Shown here: positions 8,945-17,306 of the stretch, piece by piece
Layout: every line of letters starts with the position of its first letter
Numbering within the stretch: position 1 is the stretch's first letter
NCBI GenBank assembly: GCA_965204095.1
Contig: OZ241991.1
Coordinates: 1,612,001-1,676,000 of the forward strand
Source of the DNA: JAPPLB01 sp965204095
GTDB lineage: Bacteria > Acidobacteriota > Terriglobia > Bryobacterales > UBA6623
DNA: 64,000 bases
Direction: 5' to 3'
Notes under the pieces: generated by a model
What the model saw: the letters and a program-made list of their open reading frames with translations, nothing else
What the model was told of the DNA's origin: nothing
Databases searched by the model: none
Position numbers and translations under genes: made by a program

Positions 8945-9970
8945 TTAGAAGCGCAAGCTTTCCTGTGGTCCGCGCGGCAACTTTATCCCGAAGTATGAAA
9001 AGGCGAGGCGGGTGCCGACGCGGCCTCTCGGCGTGCGGTCGAGAAAACCGAGTTGCATCAGATAGGGCTCGTAGACTTCCTCGATCGTGCTGGCGTCCTC
9101 GCCGACGGAGGCGGCGATCGTGTTCAAACCGACCGGCCCACCGGCGTATTTTTCGAGGATTGTGCGCATCACTTTCTGATCAACCTCATCAAGCCCGTGA
9201 GGGTCAACCTCCAGCAGATCGAGCGCGGTGCGGGCCACGGCACGGCCGATAGAACCGTCAGCCCGTACTTGTGAATAGTCCCGGACGCGGCGAAGCAACC
9301 GATTGGCGATGCGCGGCGTTCCCCGGCTACGCCGGGCGATCTCTTCCGCACCTCTGTCGTCGATAACGACGCCCAGCATGCCGGCAGAGCGGAAAACAAT
9401 CTTCGTCAGGTCGGAAACATCGTACGGGTTGAGCCGTAGCGTCAGCCCGAAGCGGCCGCGTAAGGGTCCGGAGAGCATACCCGCACGGGTTGTCGCGCCG
9501 ATGGTGGTGAACGGCGGCAGCGGTATCGAGTGTGTGCGCGCTCCTGGTCCGGTGCCTATCATGAGGTCTACCCGAAAGTCTTCGAGCGCCGCATAAAGCA
9601 TCTCCTCCACATCAGGAAGCAAGCGGTGGATCTCGTCAACGAAGAAGACCTGGTGGGGCTGCATCGCCGTCAAAGCGCCGGTGAGATCGAGCTTCTTTTG
9701 CAGTACGGGTCCGGAGGTTAAATCGACTCGGACGTTCAGTTCGCGAGCGATGATGTGCGCCAGTGTGGTCTTGCCAAGCCCCGGCGGACCGTACAGCAAG
9801 ACGTGATCGAGCGCCTCTCCACGACCTCGAGCGGCTTCAATGGCGATCGAAAGGTTCTCCTTGAGCTTCGGCTGTCCGACGAAATCGCACAGGGATTTCG
9901 GTCGGAGGGTAATTTCGAACTGGCGGTCGTCGTCCTCCGGCTCCGGTGAAACGATACGCTGGTCCGGCAT
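8945..9970 (-). CDS. ruvB: Holliday junction branch migration helicase RuvB
   Basis: 341 residues, the normal RuvB length. The protein shows the DFVGQ entry motif, Walker A GPPGLGKTTLAHI, Walker B VFFVDEIHRL, sensor 1 TTIGATTRAG, the arginine finger region GPLRGRFG, sensor 2 RGTPRIANRLLRRVRD and the C-terminal winged helix ending RTPRGR. It drives branch migration as a hexamer with RuvA. It lies 17 bp downstream of ruvA, forming a ruvAB unit. Confidence 0.98.
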   Translation of the reverse strand: MPDQRIVSPEPEDDDRQFEITLRPKSLCDFVGQPKLKENLSIAIEAARGRGEALDHVLLYGPPGLGKTTLAHIIARELNVRVDLTSGPVLQKKLDLTGALTAMQPHQVFFVDEIHRLLPDVEEMLYAALEDFRVDLMIGTGPGARTHSIPLPPFTTIGATTRAGMLSGPLRGRFGLTLRLNPYDVSDLTKIVFRSAGMLGVVIDDRGAEEIARRSRGTPRIANRLLRRVRDYSQVRADGSIGRAVARTALDLLEVDPHGLDEVDQKVMRTILEKYAGGPVGLNTIAASVGEDASTIEEVYEPYLMQLGFLDRTPRGRVGTRLAFSYFGIKLPRGPQESLRF

Positions 9971-9987
9971 TGCTGTTCAGCTTAATG

Positions 9988-10581
9988 TTATCGGCTTATC
10001 AGCTCCATCGAGCGGCGAAAGAGAAGCTCGAACTCCACGGCCACTCCCTCCGTCACGGCCTTGCGAACGGCCTTGTCCGCCGCAGCGCGGTTGCAGCCGA
10101 GGTTTATCAGGGTGGACACGACGTCTTGCTGCATGGCGTCGGAAAGCGAAACCCCTTCGGGCCGCTCGTCAGTATCCAGGGACTCCAGCTTCTCGCGCAG
10201 TTCGAGAGCGATACGCTCGCCGGTCTTGCGCCCTACACCGGGTATCCGAGTCAGCCGCTTCGCGTCTCCAACCCGAATGGCGTCGAGCAGCTCGTCTGTA
10301 GGCAGCCCTGACAGGATCGTGACAGCCAGGCGAGGGCCAATCCCGCTGATCGTGATCAATTTCTCGAACAACTCCTTCTCGCGCCCGTCGGCAAAGCCAT
10401 ACAGAGCGAGTGTGTCTTCGCGCACGTGGGTATAAATCAGCAGCCGGACTTCTTCTCCGATTCCGCCGATGTGTGAGAACGTCGAGACCGGAACCGTAAC
10501 TGCGTACCCAACGCCGCCGGCATCGATGATGACGAAGTTCGGATGCTTTTCGAGTAACTTTCCGCGGAGAGAAGCGATCAT
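9988..10581 (-). CDS. ruvA: Holliday junction DNA-binding protein RuvA
   Basis: 197 residues. Domain I begins MIASLRGKLLEK and contains YTHVREDTLALYGFAD. Domain II has two helix-hairpin-helix motifs (ITISGIGPRLAVTILSG and LTRIPGVGRKTGERIALELREKL), and domain III is the C-terminal RuvB-contacting helical bundle. It holds the Holliday junction for RuvB, encoded immediately downstream. No ruvC is seen in the window. Confidence 0.97.
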   Translation of the reverse strand: MIASLRGKLLEKHPNFVIIDAGGVGYAVTVPVSTFSHIGGIGEEVRLLIYTHVREDTLALYGFADGREKELFEKLITISGIGPRLAVTILSGLPTDELLDAIRVGDAKRLTRIPGVGRKTGERIALELREKLESLDTDERPEGVSLSDAMQQDVVSTLINLGCNRAAADKAVRKAVTEGVAVEFELLFRRSMELISR

Positions 10582-10659
10582 GCGAGCGGCGGCGGCCGGA
10601 GCCCGAATTATCGCCGTGGCTCGAAAAGCCTGTCAAGCATACGGGTATGATGACCTCCA

Positions 10660-11370
10660 ATGGCATTGCGCCGGGTATTTGTCGACCACGTGGATGACCA
10701 AGAAGCCCATGCGGAAGGTCCGACCGCGCATCATCTTGCACGAGTCGTTCGGCTTTGCGAGGGGGAAGAGGTCGAGCTTTCGGACGGCCGCCGGCTCTTT
10801 CGGGCGCATGTCGCGAAAGCGGATTCCCGCCGAGTCGAGTTCGTCATCGACCAAGAGCTGGCGGCAATCTCTTCGGGACCCGAAGTAACACTACAGATTT
10901 CGGTCTTCCAGTTCTCGCGATTCGAATGGGCGGTGGAGAAAGCGACGGAGCTGGGTGTCAGCCGAATCGTCCCGGTGGCTGCGGCACGAAGCGAAACTCA
11001 TCTCGTCAAAGCTGCGCCCAAACGACTGGAGCGCTGGAGGAGAATTGCCGAACAGGCAGCGCAGCAGTCCCGCCGCCTGGCCGCGCCAATGATCGAAAAA
11101 ATGGTTCCTTTCGAAGCAGTTCCGGACGAAGGGGAGGGTGCAAGGCTGATCTTGCATCCGGACGGGGACCCTCTCGGAGGCGTCTTGCGCTCGAGCTTGG
11201 AGCAGCCCATTCAGCTTCTCGTGGGCCCCGAGGGAGGCTGGACCGACGACGAAGTGTCTGCGGCGATCCAGGCGGGTTATCGACGCGCTGGCATGGGACC
11301 ACTCATTCTGCGATGCGAGACCGCCGTGATCGCGGCGCTGGCAGCTATTGGCCAAGCCCTGCACCGCTAG
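10660..11370 (+). CDS. rsmE: 16S rRNA (uracil1498-N3)-methyltransferase RsmE
   Basis: 236 residues: an N-terminal PUA-like domain (HHLARVVRLCEGEEVELSDG) and a C-terminal SPOUT/trefoil-knot domain with LVGPEGGWTDDE and GPLILRCETAVIAAL, the RsmE SAM-binding loops. It methylates U1498 of 16S rRNA. Its start lies 79 bp from the divergent ruvA start. The TAG stop codon lies inside the CTAG terminus of the repeat element at 11367. Confidence 0.96.
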   Translation: MALRRVFVDHVDDQEAHAEGPTAHHLARVVRLCEGEEVELSDGRRLFRAHVAKADSRRVEFVIDQELAAISSGPEVTLQISVFQFSRFEWAVEKATELGVSRIVPVAAARSETHLVKAAPKRLERWRRIAEQAAQQSRRLAAPMIEKMVPFEAVPDEGEGARLILHPDGDPLGGVLRSSLEQPIQLLVGPEGGWTDDEVSAAIQAGYRRAGMGPLILRCETAVIAALAAIGQALHR

Positions 11371-11546
11371 CCGGCCTTTCACACCACCCGACGATCGAAG
11401 CACGCGATAACAAGGCCGTGATTCGTGCCTCGTGATCCGTGAAAACCCTAAAAGGCCGTGTTGCTCGCGCCCAGTGGCTCGCGGCTCGTCTTGACGGCCC
11501 TCTCACGCACTTCGCCTCGCCGCGTGGTGACACATGCAGGCCCTAG
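11367..11546 (-). repeat. ~180-bp intergenic repeat, copy 1 (conserved ends, variable centre)
   Basis: On the minus strand this segment matches the 34236-34420 copy over roughly the first 85 and last 43 nt: shared blocks include GGCGAAGTG, GTGAGAGGGCCGTC, CGCGAGCC, TATCGCGTGCTTCG and CGTCGGGTGGTG. The central ~50 nt is unrelated. Both termini are CTAG. The termini are imperfect inverted repeats (AGCCGGCCTTTCACACCA against the other end). The TAG stop of rsmE and the TAG stop of the convergent amidohydrolase are both formed by these terminal CTAGs. It resembles a MITE-like or structured-RNA repeat; no coding capacity. Confidence 0.75.
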
Positions 11547-12793
11547 CGAAAATTGCTGTAGGGTCCGGCGGTACTCCACTCGGGCATGCTGATGCCCTCA
11601 GCGTCCCAGATGATCTCTCCCTTGCGGACGGTCATCATGCAGCGGATGTTTTTTTTCGCCGTGAGCTTGCCGCGGCCGGAGTCGAGGAAAGCGAACTCAC
11701 CCTCTTCGATCTTGAGGATCGCGATGTCTGCGGTCGATCCCTCATCGAGCGTGCCGAGATCGCTGCGGCGGATCGCTTTCGCAGGGTTCACCGTGGTGCG
11801 TTCGATGACCTGCTCGAAGGTCAGGCCTATGTTGAGGAACTTCGACATGACGTTGTTCAGGTGAGCGCGCTGCAACATGATGCTGTTCTTGTCAATGTCG
11901 GTGGAGATGGTGTCAGGCAGGAAACCCTGCTTGATAGCGGGGACGGCGATGCGGAACCAGAAGCTCCCGGAGCCGTGGCCGACGTCGAACAGGATGCCTC
12001 TCGCGCGCGCTTTCCACATGTAATCCCGGACTTTCTTGTTCCCGTCGAGTTGCGGCGTCAGCCGACCGTAGAAGTGCGTGTGGATGTTGCCGGGCTTCAT
12101 GTGCTGAAGGATCAGCTCCTTGTAGCCGCGGCCTTCCTTGGGGTGGAAGTCGACCATCAGGACGCTGTTGCTCATCTCGGCGGCTTTGACAGCACGGTCA
12201 ATCGCTTCCCAGCCTTGCGATTGATAATGCTCGGTCTTGATACCGACGATGTCATCGGGGTGCTTATTGATCATGGCGACGACGGCATCGATATCCATCT
12301 GCTCAACGTCGTTCTCAACCTCGTGGCCGTACATGCCCGCTCCGACGATGCTCAGAAAAGCCAGCAAGCGAACGCGCGCCTTGTCGATGGTTTCCGCTTT
12401 GAACTTCTCGAACCCCTTGTGACCGGAACTACCCGCGTCGACGGCCGTCGTCACGCCGTAGCGGAGTGTGTTGTGATCGGGATTGAGGTTGAGCCAGGCT
12501 CCGTACTGGTCGAAATGCGTGTGAATGTCGATCAGGCCGGGCGTGACGTAATACTCGCTGACGTCAACGACTTTCTTCGCGCGATAGGCCGGGAGGTTTT
12601 CGGCGACGGCGTGAATCTTCTCGCCGATAACGGCGATGTCGAAGCGGCCGTTGCGGTTGTTCTTGATGTCGATGACATGGCCGTTCTTCAGGAGCAAATC
12701 GTAGATCGTGGTCTCGGCGGCGGGGTCCTGGGCCTGCATAGGCAGGGGCAGGACCAGAAGAAATATCAGGAAGAACGTCTTTGATGACCGCAT
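11543..12793 (-). CDS. Secreted amidohydrolase (COG3964/D-aminoacylase-like), paralog 1
   Basis: 416 residues with a signal peptide (SSKTFFLIFLLVLPLPMQAQ). The amidohydrolase TIM barrel shows H91 and H93 in DIHTHF, K186 in VGIKTEHY (probable carboxylated lysine), H217 in MVDFHP, H238/H240 in IHTHF and D299 in ISTDI, which is a full dinuclear ligand set. C-terminal beta-sandwich strands follow (ADIAILKIEEG). The family contains deacetylases and lactonases of the Atu3266/EF0837 type; the substrate here is unknown. It is followed 63 bp upstream (same strand) by a diverged paralog, suggesting tandem duplication and co-transcription. Confidence 0.88.
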   Translation of the reverse strand: MRSSKTFFLIFLLVLPLPMQAQDPAAETTIYDLLLKNGHVIDIKNNRNGRFDIAVIGEKIHAVAENLPAYRAKKVVDVSEYYVTPGLIDIHTHFDQYGAWLNLNPDHNTLRYGVTTAVDAGSSGHKGFEKFKAETIDKARVRLLAFLSIVGAGMYGHEVENDVEQMDIDAVVAMINKHPDDIVGIKTEHYQSQGWEAIDRAVKAAEMSNSVLMVDFHPKEGRGYKELILQHMKPGNIHTHFYGRLTPQLDGNKKVRDYMWKARARGILFDVGHGSGSFWFRIAVPAIKQGFLPDTISTDIDKNSIMLQRAHLNNVMSKFLNIGLTFEQVIERTTVNPAKAIRRSDLGTLDEGSTADIAILKIEEGEFAFLDSGRGKLTAKKNIRCMMTVRKGEIIWDAEGISMPEWSTAGPYSNFR

Positions 12794-12856
12794 GGTGTTT
12801 TCAAAACCTTGGATGTCTTACACACCCGTGGGAGAACGGCACGGGATACCGTTCCT

Positions 12857-14131
12857 CTAGGGGATCCTCTCGTATTCACCGGCAGTGTCCCATTCGGGAA
12901 ATCCGAGACCCCTTTCGTCGAAGACAAGTTCGCCGGCGCGCACGGTGAGAACGGCACGCAGCCGCAGGTCGGCGAGTTTCTTTTTCCTCCAAGCGTCGGC
13001 GTAACCGAAGATGCCATGCTCCAGCACGAGCACCGCGATGTCGGCTTCCTTGCCTTCGCCCAGCGTGCCGATCTCGGGGTACTTGTCAATGACTTGCGCC
13101 GGACGGGCGGTCGAACGGAAGACGGCCTCTTCGAGCGACATGCCGAGCGCCATCATCTTCGACATGACGTTGGGCATATCCGGTTTGGTCGAAAAGATGC
13201 TCGCGTTGTGGAGGTCGGTGCTGATGGTGTCGGGGTAGAACTTCTGCTCCATCGACTTGTGGGCCGCAGGCCAGACAAAGCTGCCGTTGCCGTGGCCGAT
13301 GTCAAAGAGGCGGCCTTTCTCGCGCGCTTCATAAATGTAGGGCTGCACTTTGCCGGTGAAGCGGTTTACGATCTCCAGATGGCGGTCATTGAACATGTGG
13401 GTGTGTATGTCGCCGGGCCGGAAGTACTTCAGCAGCTTGGTCTCGGTGTCTCGGTCGTTATTGGTGAGGATGCTGTTATCGACGACCATCGGCACGCCGG
13501 CAATGTCGCCCGCCTTGACGGCTTGTTCGAGGTTGAAGTAGTCGCGGCGGCCGTAGTGAGCACACTTGATGCCAACGATCAGGCCCGGATACTGCTGGAT
13601 CTTGGCGGCGAGCTTCTCATGATCCATGTCGTCGATGTCGCTCTCGGTTCCGACCATCCCGGCGCCGACGACATTGATGAATGCGAGGACGCGGGTCTTC
13701 GAGCGGTCAATGACGGTTTCCTTCAAGGTCTCGAAGGTCCGCCAGCCGGCGCCGCCGCAGTCGACGATGGTCGTCGTGCCGGTGAGCAGGTGAGTGTCGT
13801 CGGGCCAGAGCGAGCCCGAGTATCCGAAGACGTGAGCGTGCAGGTCGACGAGCCCCGGAGTGACGTAGAGTCCCGTCGCGTCAATCGTTTTCCTGGCTTG
13901 CGCGGAAGGGATGTCTTCGGCGACCCGGGCGATCTTGTCTCCGGAGACGGCAACGTCCATCACGGCGTCGATCTCGTTGCCGGGATCGATGACGCGGCCG
14001 TTCTTGATGAGCAGGTCGTACTGCTGAGCCGACGCGAGCCCCGCGAGCAAGATGAGCAACAGCCCGGCACCTAGGACACTCCGGACGAGCGCCAACACAG
14101 AGTAAGAAGCAGATCGAGACAATTCGGGCAA
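12857..14131 (-). CDS. Secreted amidohydrolase paralog 2, one metal ligand replaced
   Basis: 424 residues, clearly homologous to the downstream gene along its length, with a hydrophobic export signal ending LAGLASAQQ. It keeps H98/H100 (DLHAH), K189 (VGIKCAHY), H243/H245 (DIHTH) and the ISTDL aspartate. Where paralog 1 has H217, this protein has N219 (VVDNS). The catalytic metal centre should therefore differ, perhaps mononuclear or altered in specificity. The annotated TTG start (14131) follows GGAGG only 3 nt away, so translation may begin at a downstream GTG/TTG just before the hydrophobic run. Confidence 0.87.
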   Translation of the reverse strand: MPELSRSASYSVLALVRSVLGAGLLLILLAGLASAQQYDLLIKNGRVIDPGNEIDAVMDVAVSGDKIARVAEDIPSAQARKTIDATGLYVTPGLVDLHAHVFGYSGSLWPDDTHLLTGTTTIVDCGGAGWRTFETLKETVIDRSKTRVLAFINVVGAGMVGTESDIDDMDHEKLAAKIQQYPGLIVGIKCAHYGRRDYFNLEQAVKAGDIAGVPMVVDNSILTNNDRDTETKLLKYFRPGDIHTHMFNDRHLEIVNRFTGKVQPYIYEAREKGRLFDIGHGNGSFVWPAAHKSMEQKFYPDTISTDLHNASIFSTKPDMPNVMSKMMALGMSLEEAVFRSTARPAQVIDKYPEIGTLGEGKEADIAVLVLEHGIFGYADAWRKKKLADLRLRAVLTVRAGELVFDERGLGFPEWDTAGEYERIP

Positions 14132-14421
14132 CCCCCTCCACTACACAATACTACAAATGAGCCGCCCAGCCTCCTCAGCAAATCTCCCTGCAGCGGACCG
14201 GGGAGAGCTTCACTCGGAGTGCTGTGAACGTGATTCCCATAACGGGCTCGATCTCGTTGCTCGTAACGGACGCCAGGGTTCCGGCAGAAGGTTTCGCTCT
14301 CTGCCGCAAGGTGGGAACCTTGACAAAAAGGTAGGCCGGATGGGGCAACAATCAACAACCGTCCTCGATTGCTTCTGCCGGACCCTTGGCTTGCTTGCGG
14401 CGTCTTTCCTTGCCAAGCCGG

Positions 14422-15525
14422 CTATTCTACGTTCCCCTCGGCTTGCGGCTCGAGTTCGGGGACGGGTGGTCCCAACAGGACAGCCAACCAGCGTGTCCGC
14501 TCATTGCTTTCGAGAGCGATCTTCACGGTCATCGTGAGGGGCACGGAGAGCAACATCCCGACCGTCCCCCAGAGCCAGCCCCAAAAGATCAACGATAAGA
14601 AAACCACCAGCGTCGAGAGCCCGAGTCCCCGACCCATGAAACGTGGTTCGATGATGTTGCCGAGAACCACGTTCAGCACGAGGTAACCGACCGTGACGAT
14701 CATCGCGGTTCCGAAGCCGAACTGCATGAACGCCAGAAGCACGGCCGGAACGGCGGCGATGATCGACCCGATGTTCGGGATGTAGTTCAGCAGAAACGCG
14801 AGGAGACCCCAGAGCAGAGGGAAATCGACGCCCATCATCCAGACCCAGAGCGTGACCAGCGCGCCAAGAACCAAGCTGACCGCGGTCTTGATCGCCAGAT
14901 AACCCTTGACGCTGTCGGTGAACTTCGTGAAGTGCGGGAAGACAAGTTTCGCCTCGCCGGTCGCAACACGCAGTTTGCCCGGAAAGCTCGAGACCTCGAG
15001 CAAGATGAACACAACCGTCAGCAGGATCAGGAAGGCGTTCGTGAAGACGCCTCCAAGGCCTGTGAGCAGATTGGAGGCCAAGCCCATTGCGGCTCCCGGG
15101 TCCACATAGTCGAGCAGCACATCGAGGGACAAGTCCACCCCCAGCCCATCCAACCAGGCCAAGAGAGCCGAGATTTCTTCTTGAAGTCTCGACTGATAGG
15201 TGGGGATGTTACGCGAGAAGTTATTGACGGAAGTGCCTATCAGGGCAGCCAAGCCGGTTCCGACGCCTACCATGGCCGCGACAACGAGTAAGACCGCCAG
15301 GGCACGGGGAATGCGTTTCGCCGTCAGCCAAAAAACCGCCGGGGAGCTGACAACTGCGAGGAAGACGGCGATCAGAAAAGGCAGAAGAATCTCCTGCGCT
15401 TCTCTCATGCCCGCCAGGATGATGAAGAGCGCCGCCACGGTCAGCAGAACGCCGACGCGCGATGCCTTCTTGGATTGCGGAGCCTTCTCGGACATGCCGT
15501 CCTCCGTTGTTGACATCACTGACAC
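14422..15525 (-). CDS. AI-2E family transporter (PerM/YdiK-type permease)
   Basis: 367 residues with about eight hydrophobic helices. The N-terminal pair (GVLLTVAALFIILAGM, LLPFLIAVFLAVV) is followed by a soluble loop and the family signature LLWGLLAFLLNYIPNIGSI, then the NIIEPRFMGRGLGLSTLVV block. The family is annotated as AI-2E/permease but includes Na+/H+ antiporters; the substrate cannot be predicted. Inner membrane. Monocistronic as far as visible. Confidence 0.9.
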   Translation of the reverse strand: MSVMSTTEDGMSEKAPQSKKASRVGVLLTVAALFIILAGMREAQEILLPFLIAVFLAVVSSPAVFWLTAKRIPRALAVLLVVAAMVGVGTGLAALIGTSVNNFSRNIPTYQSRLQEEISALLAWLDGLGVDLSLDVLLDYVDPGAAMGLASNLLTGLGGVFTNAFLILLTVVFILLEVSSFPGKLRVATGEAKLVFPHFTKFTDSVKGYLAIKTAVSLVLGALVTLWVWMMGVDFPLLWGLLAFLLNYIPNIGSIIAAVPAVLLAFMQFGFGTAMIVTVGYLVLNVVLGNIIEPRFMGRGLGLSTLVVFLSLIFWGWLWGTVGMLLSVPLTMTVKIALESNERTRWLAVLLGPPVPELEPQAEGNVE

Positions 15526-15749
15526 TCATGATCACGACAACCCTGCGCAGAAGAGTGCAGCATGCAGTTCGCGAAAATCAGACTCTCATTTCACGCATTT
15601 CGGAGCAACCCATGCCGATAATTACTCGCATAGGGAATCTTCTCCAGGCGGCCGGAGCGGTAACGGACGGTGGGATTTGTGGAGAGCCTCGCCAAAACGA
15701 CCTGACCTATGGGTAACCCATAAATCCCCCGCCTGGTCTGCGGTTTGGA

Positions 15750-16883
15750 CTACAAAAGCCGGAAATTGACTTCGATGGTGGCTGCCACCTTGACCGGTTT
15801 GTTCTCTTTGCGGCCGGGGACGAAGCGCCACTGACGAACCGCCTCTATGGCTTTCTCGTCGAGGCCGAGGCCGAGGCTGCGGACAATACGGACGTTGTGT
15901 GCACGTCCATCTTCCCAGACCTGAACGGCGAGAACGACCGTGCCCTGGTATTTGGCCTTGCGGGCTTCCTCGGAGTATTCCGGCTCAACCTTCTTGATGA
16001 GCCGCGGAGCACTAACGCCGCCACCGACGCGGAACACGCCGCCGCCGGTTCCGCCGCCGGAACCGGGACCGAGTCCTCCACCTGTTCCGGAGCCGACGCC
16101 CGTGCCTCTGCCGCTGCCAATTCCCCCGCCGGTTCCCGGACCGGCCGAGGGCGGTCCGATTTTGCCGAAGGGATCGCCGAACACATTCATGGCGATGTTG
16201 GGCACTTGCATTTCGGGAGGCCCGAGCAAGGTGGGCTCCACGGCCAGCTTCGGATTCTCATTCTTGATGACCGGGGTCGGGGGGGCAAACTGACGCATCG
16301 AGAAGCGCGGCAGCTTACCCTTACTGGCGGGCAATGGTGAATTCTGACCGCCGCCGCCGCCGCCACCGGTATCACCCGGCGCAAGCATCTTGATGTCCGC
16401 CAAGTAGGGCGAAACGTCGACCGGTATGATCAAACTAACCGATCCGCGGGCCGCTTGTTGGAGATCCGATGGCGCAAAGACGGTAAACATGAGCGCTACG
16501 ACGACCACGTGGGCGGCGGAGGAAGATCCGATGCCGGGCTTTTTGTAGTCATAGGCGCCCCAAATGTTCTTGACGCGCATCGGGCGAGCCGTCAGTTTCA
16601 GCGGCGGCAGCTTCTTGAGTTCTCTGAGAGTCCTCCAAGTGTGGCGCAGTGATTGGAACCAAGCTTCGTGGGCCGTGTCAAGGACCTTCGGTCCCAAGTC
16701 TTCTTCGCCGGGCAGCGGCGGCCGATATGAGGGGAGCGGGGGCGCAGCCGGCTTCGCGGAGAACATCTCCACGACTTCTCGCTTGAACGAGCCAAACCAA
16801 GGCTCGTGAATCGAATCGACGGTCATGGTGAAAGCATCTTTGGCCGATCCGTTCATGGACCTTGTGTTTGGTGTCTCGTTCAT
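15750..16883 (-). CDS. TonB-family energy transducer with Gly-rich linker
   Basis: 377 residues. A cytoplasmic N-terminal segment of about 120 residues carries two similar EPWFGSFKR / EAWFQSLRHTW motifs. One membrane helix follows (HVVVVALMFTVFAP), then a periplasmic linker with strong Gly/Ser repeats (GGGIGSGRG, GSGTGGGLGPG). The C-terminal TonB domain (APRLIKKVEPEYSEEARKA, VRIVRSLGLGLDEKAIEAV, WRFVPG) spans about residues 290-377. TonB proteins couple proton motive force to outer-membrane receptors. The duplicated WF motif in the cytosolic part is typical of acidobacterial TonB-like proteins and has no known role. Confidence 0.88.
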   Translation of the reverse strand: MNETPNTRSMNGSAKDAFTMTVDSIHEPWFGSFKREVVEMFSAKPAAPPLPSYRPPLPGEEDLGPKVLDTAHEAWFQSLRHTWRTLRELKKLPPLKLTARPMRVKNIWGAYDYKKPGIGSSSAAHVVVVALMFTVFAPSDLQQAARGSVSLIIPVDVSPYLADIKMLAPGDTGGGGGGGQNSPLPASKGKLPRFSMRQFAPPTPVIKNENPKLAVEPTLLGPPEMQVPNIAMNVFGDPFGKIGPPSAGPGTGGGIGSGRGTGVGSGTGGGLGPGSGGGTGGGVFRVGGGVSAPRLIKKVEPEYSEEARKAKYQGTVVLAVQVWEDGRAHNVRIVRSLGLGLDEKAIEAVRQWRFVPGRKENKPVKVAATIEVNFRLL

Positions 16884-17306
16884 AACGTTGTGCCTACCGG
16901 CTTCCCGAACCTCTAACCGACAGACGCCGAAAAGCCACTCGCCGTTACGTGTAATTGAGTCCTCTCGACACGCATAGCAGACCCATTATCCATGATAACG
17001 AGAGCCACATGCGACCTGCAATTAAGTTGGTAGCCCAATGATCATATCCACTTGAGCGCCCCATGGAAATGACCCCTGATCCGGGATTCCGTAGGAGAAG
17101 TCGAGATTGAGGAGGACATGGATGATCGACCCGGCGCTTGAGTCAAGAAGATGCTGAGCAGCACCAGCCTTGCACCGCCTTGAGGTCACCTATGTGATTT
17201 CACTCCGGCCTGGTTTTTCTTGCTGCCTGACGGACGGCTCAGACGATTTCGGCTCGACAATGAGTGTGGGATCTGGTCCAATACTCGCGTTACGAAGGAG
17301 GCGCCC
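16884..17306. other. Intergenic region between TonB gene and enolase-superfamily gene
   Basis: About 420 bp between divergent genes, presumably holding both promoters. I see no conserved RNA or gene. It ends with AAGGAG at 17295-17300, the ribosome-binding site of the next gene. Confidence 0.5.

Noticed and set aside
11534..14074. Two plus-strand open frames of about 420 codons each (11534-12784, 12809-14074)
   Set aside because: They lie exactly opposite the amidohydrolase genes, have no domain logic, and arise from the codon bias of the true minus-strand genes.
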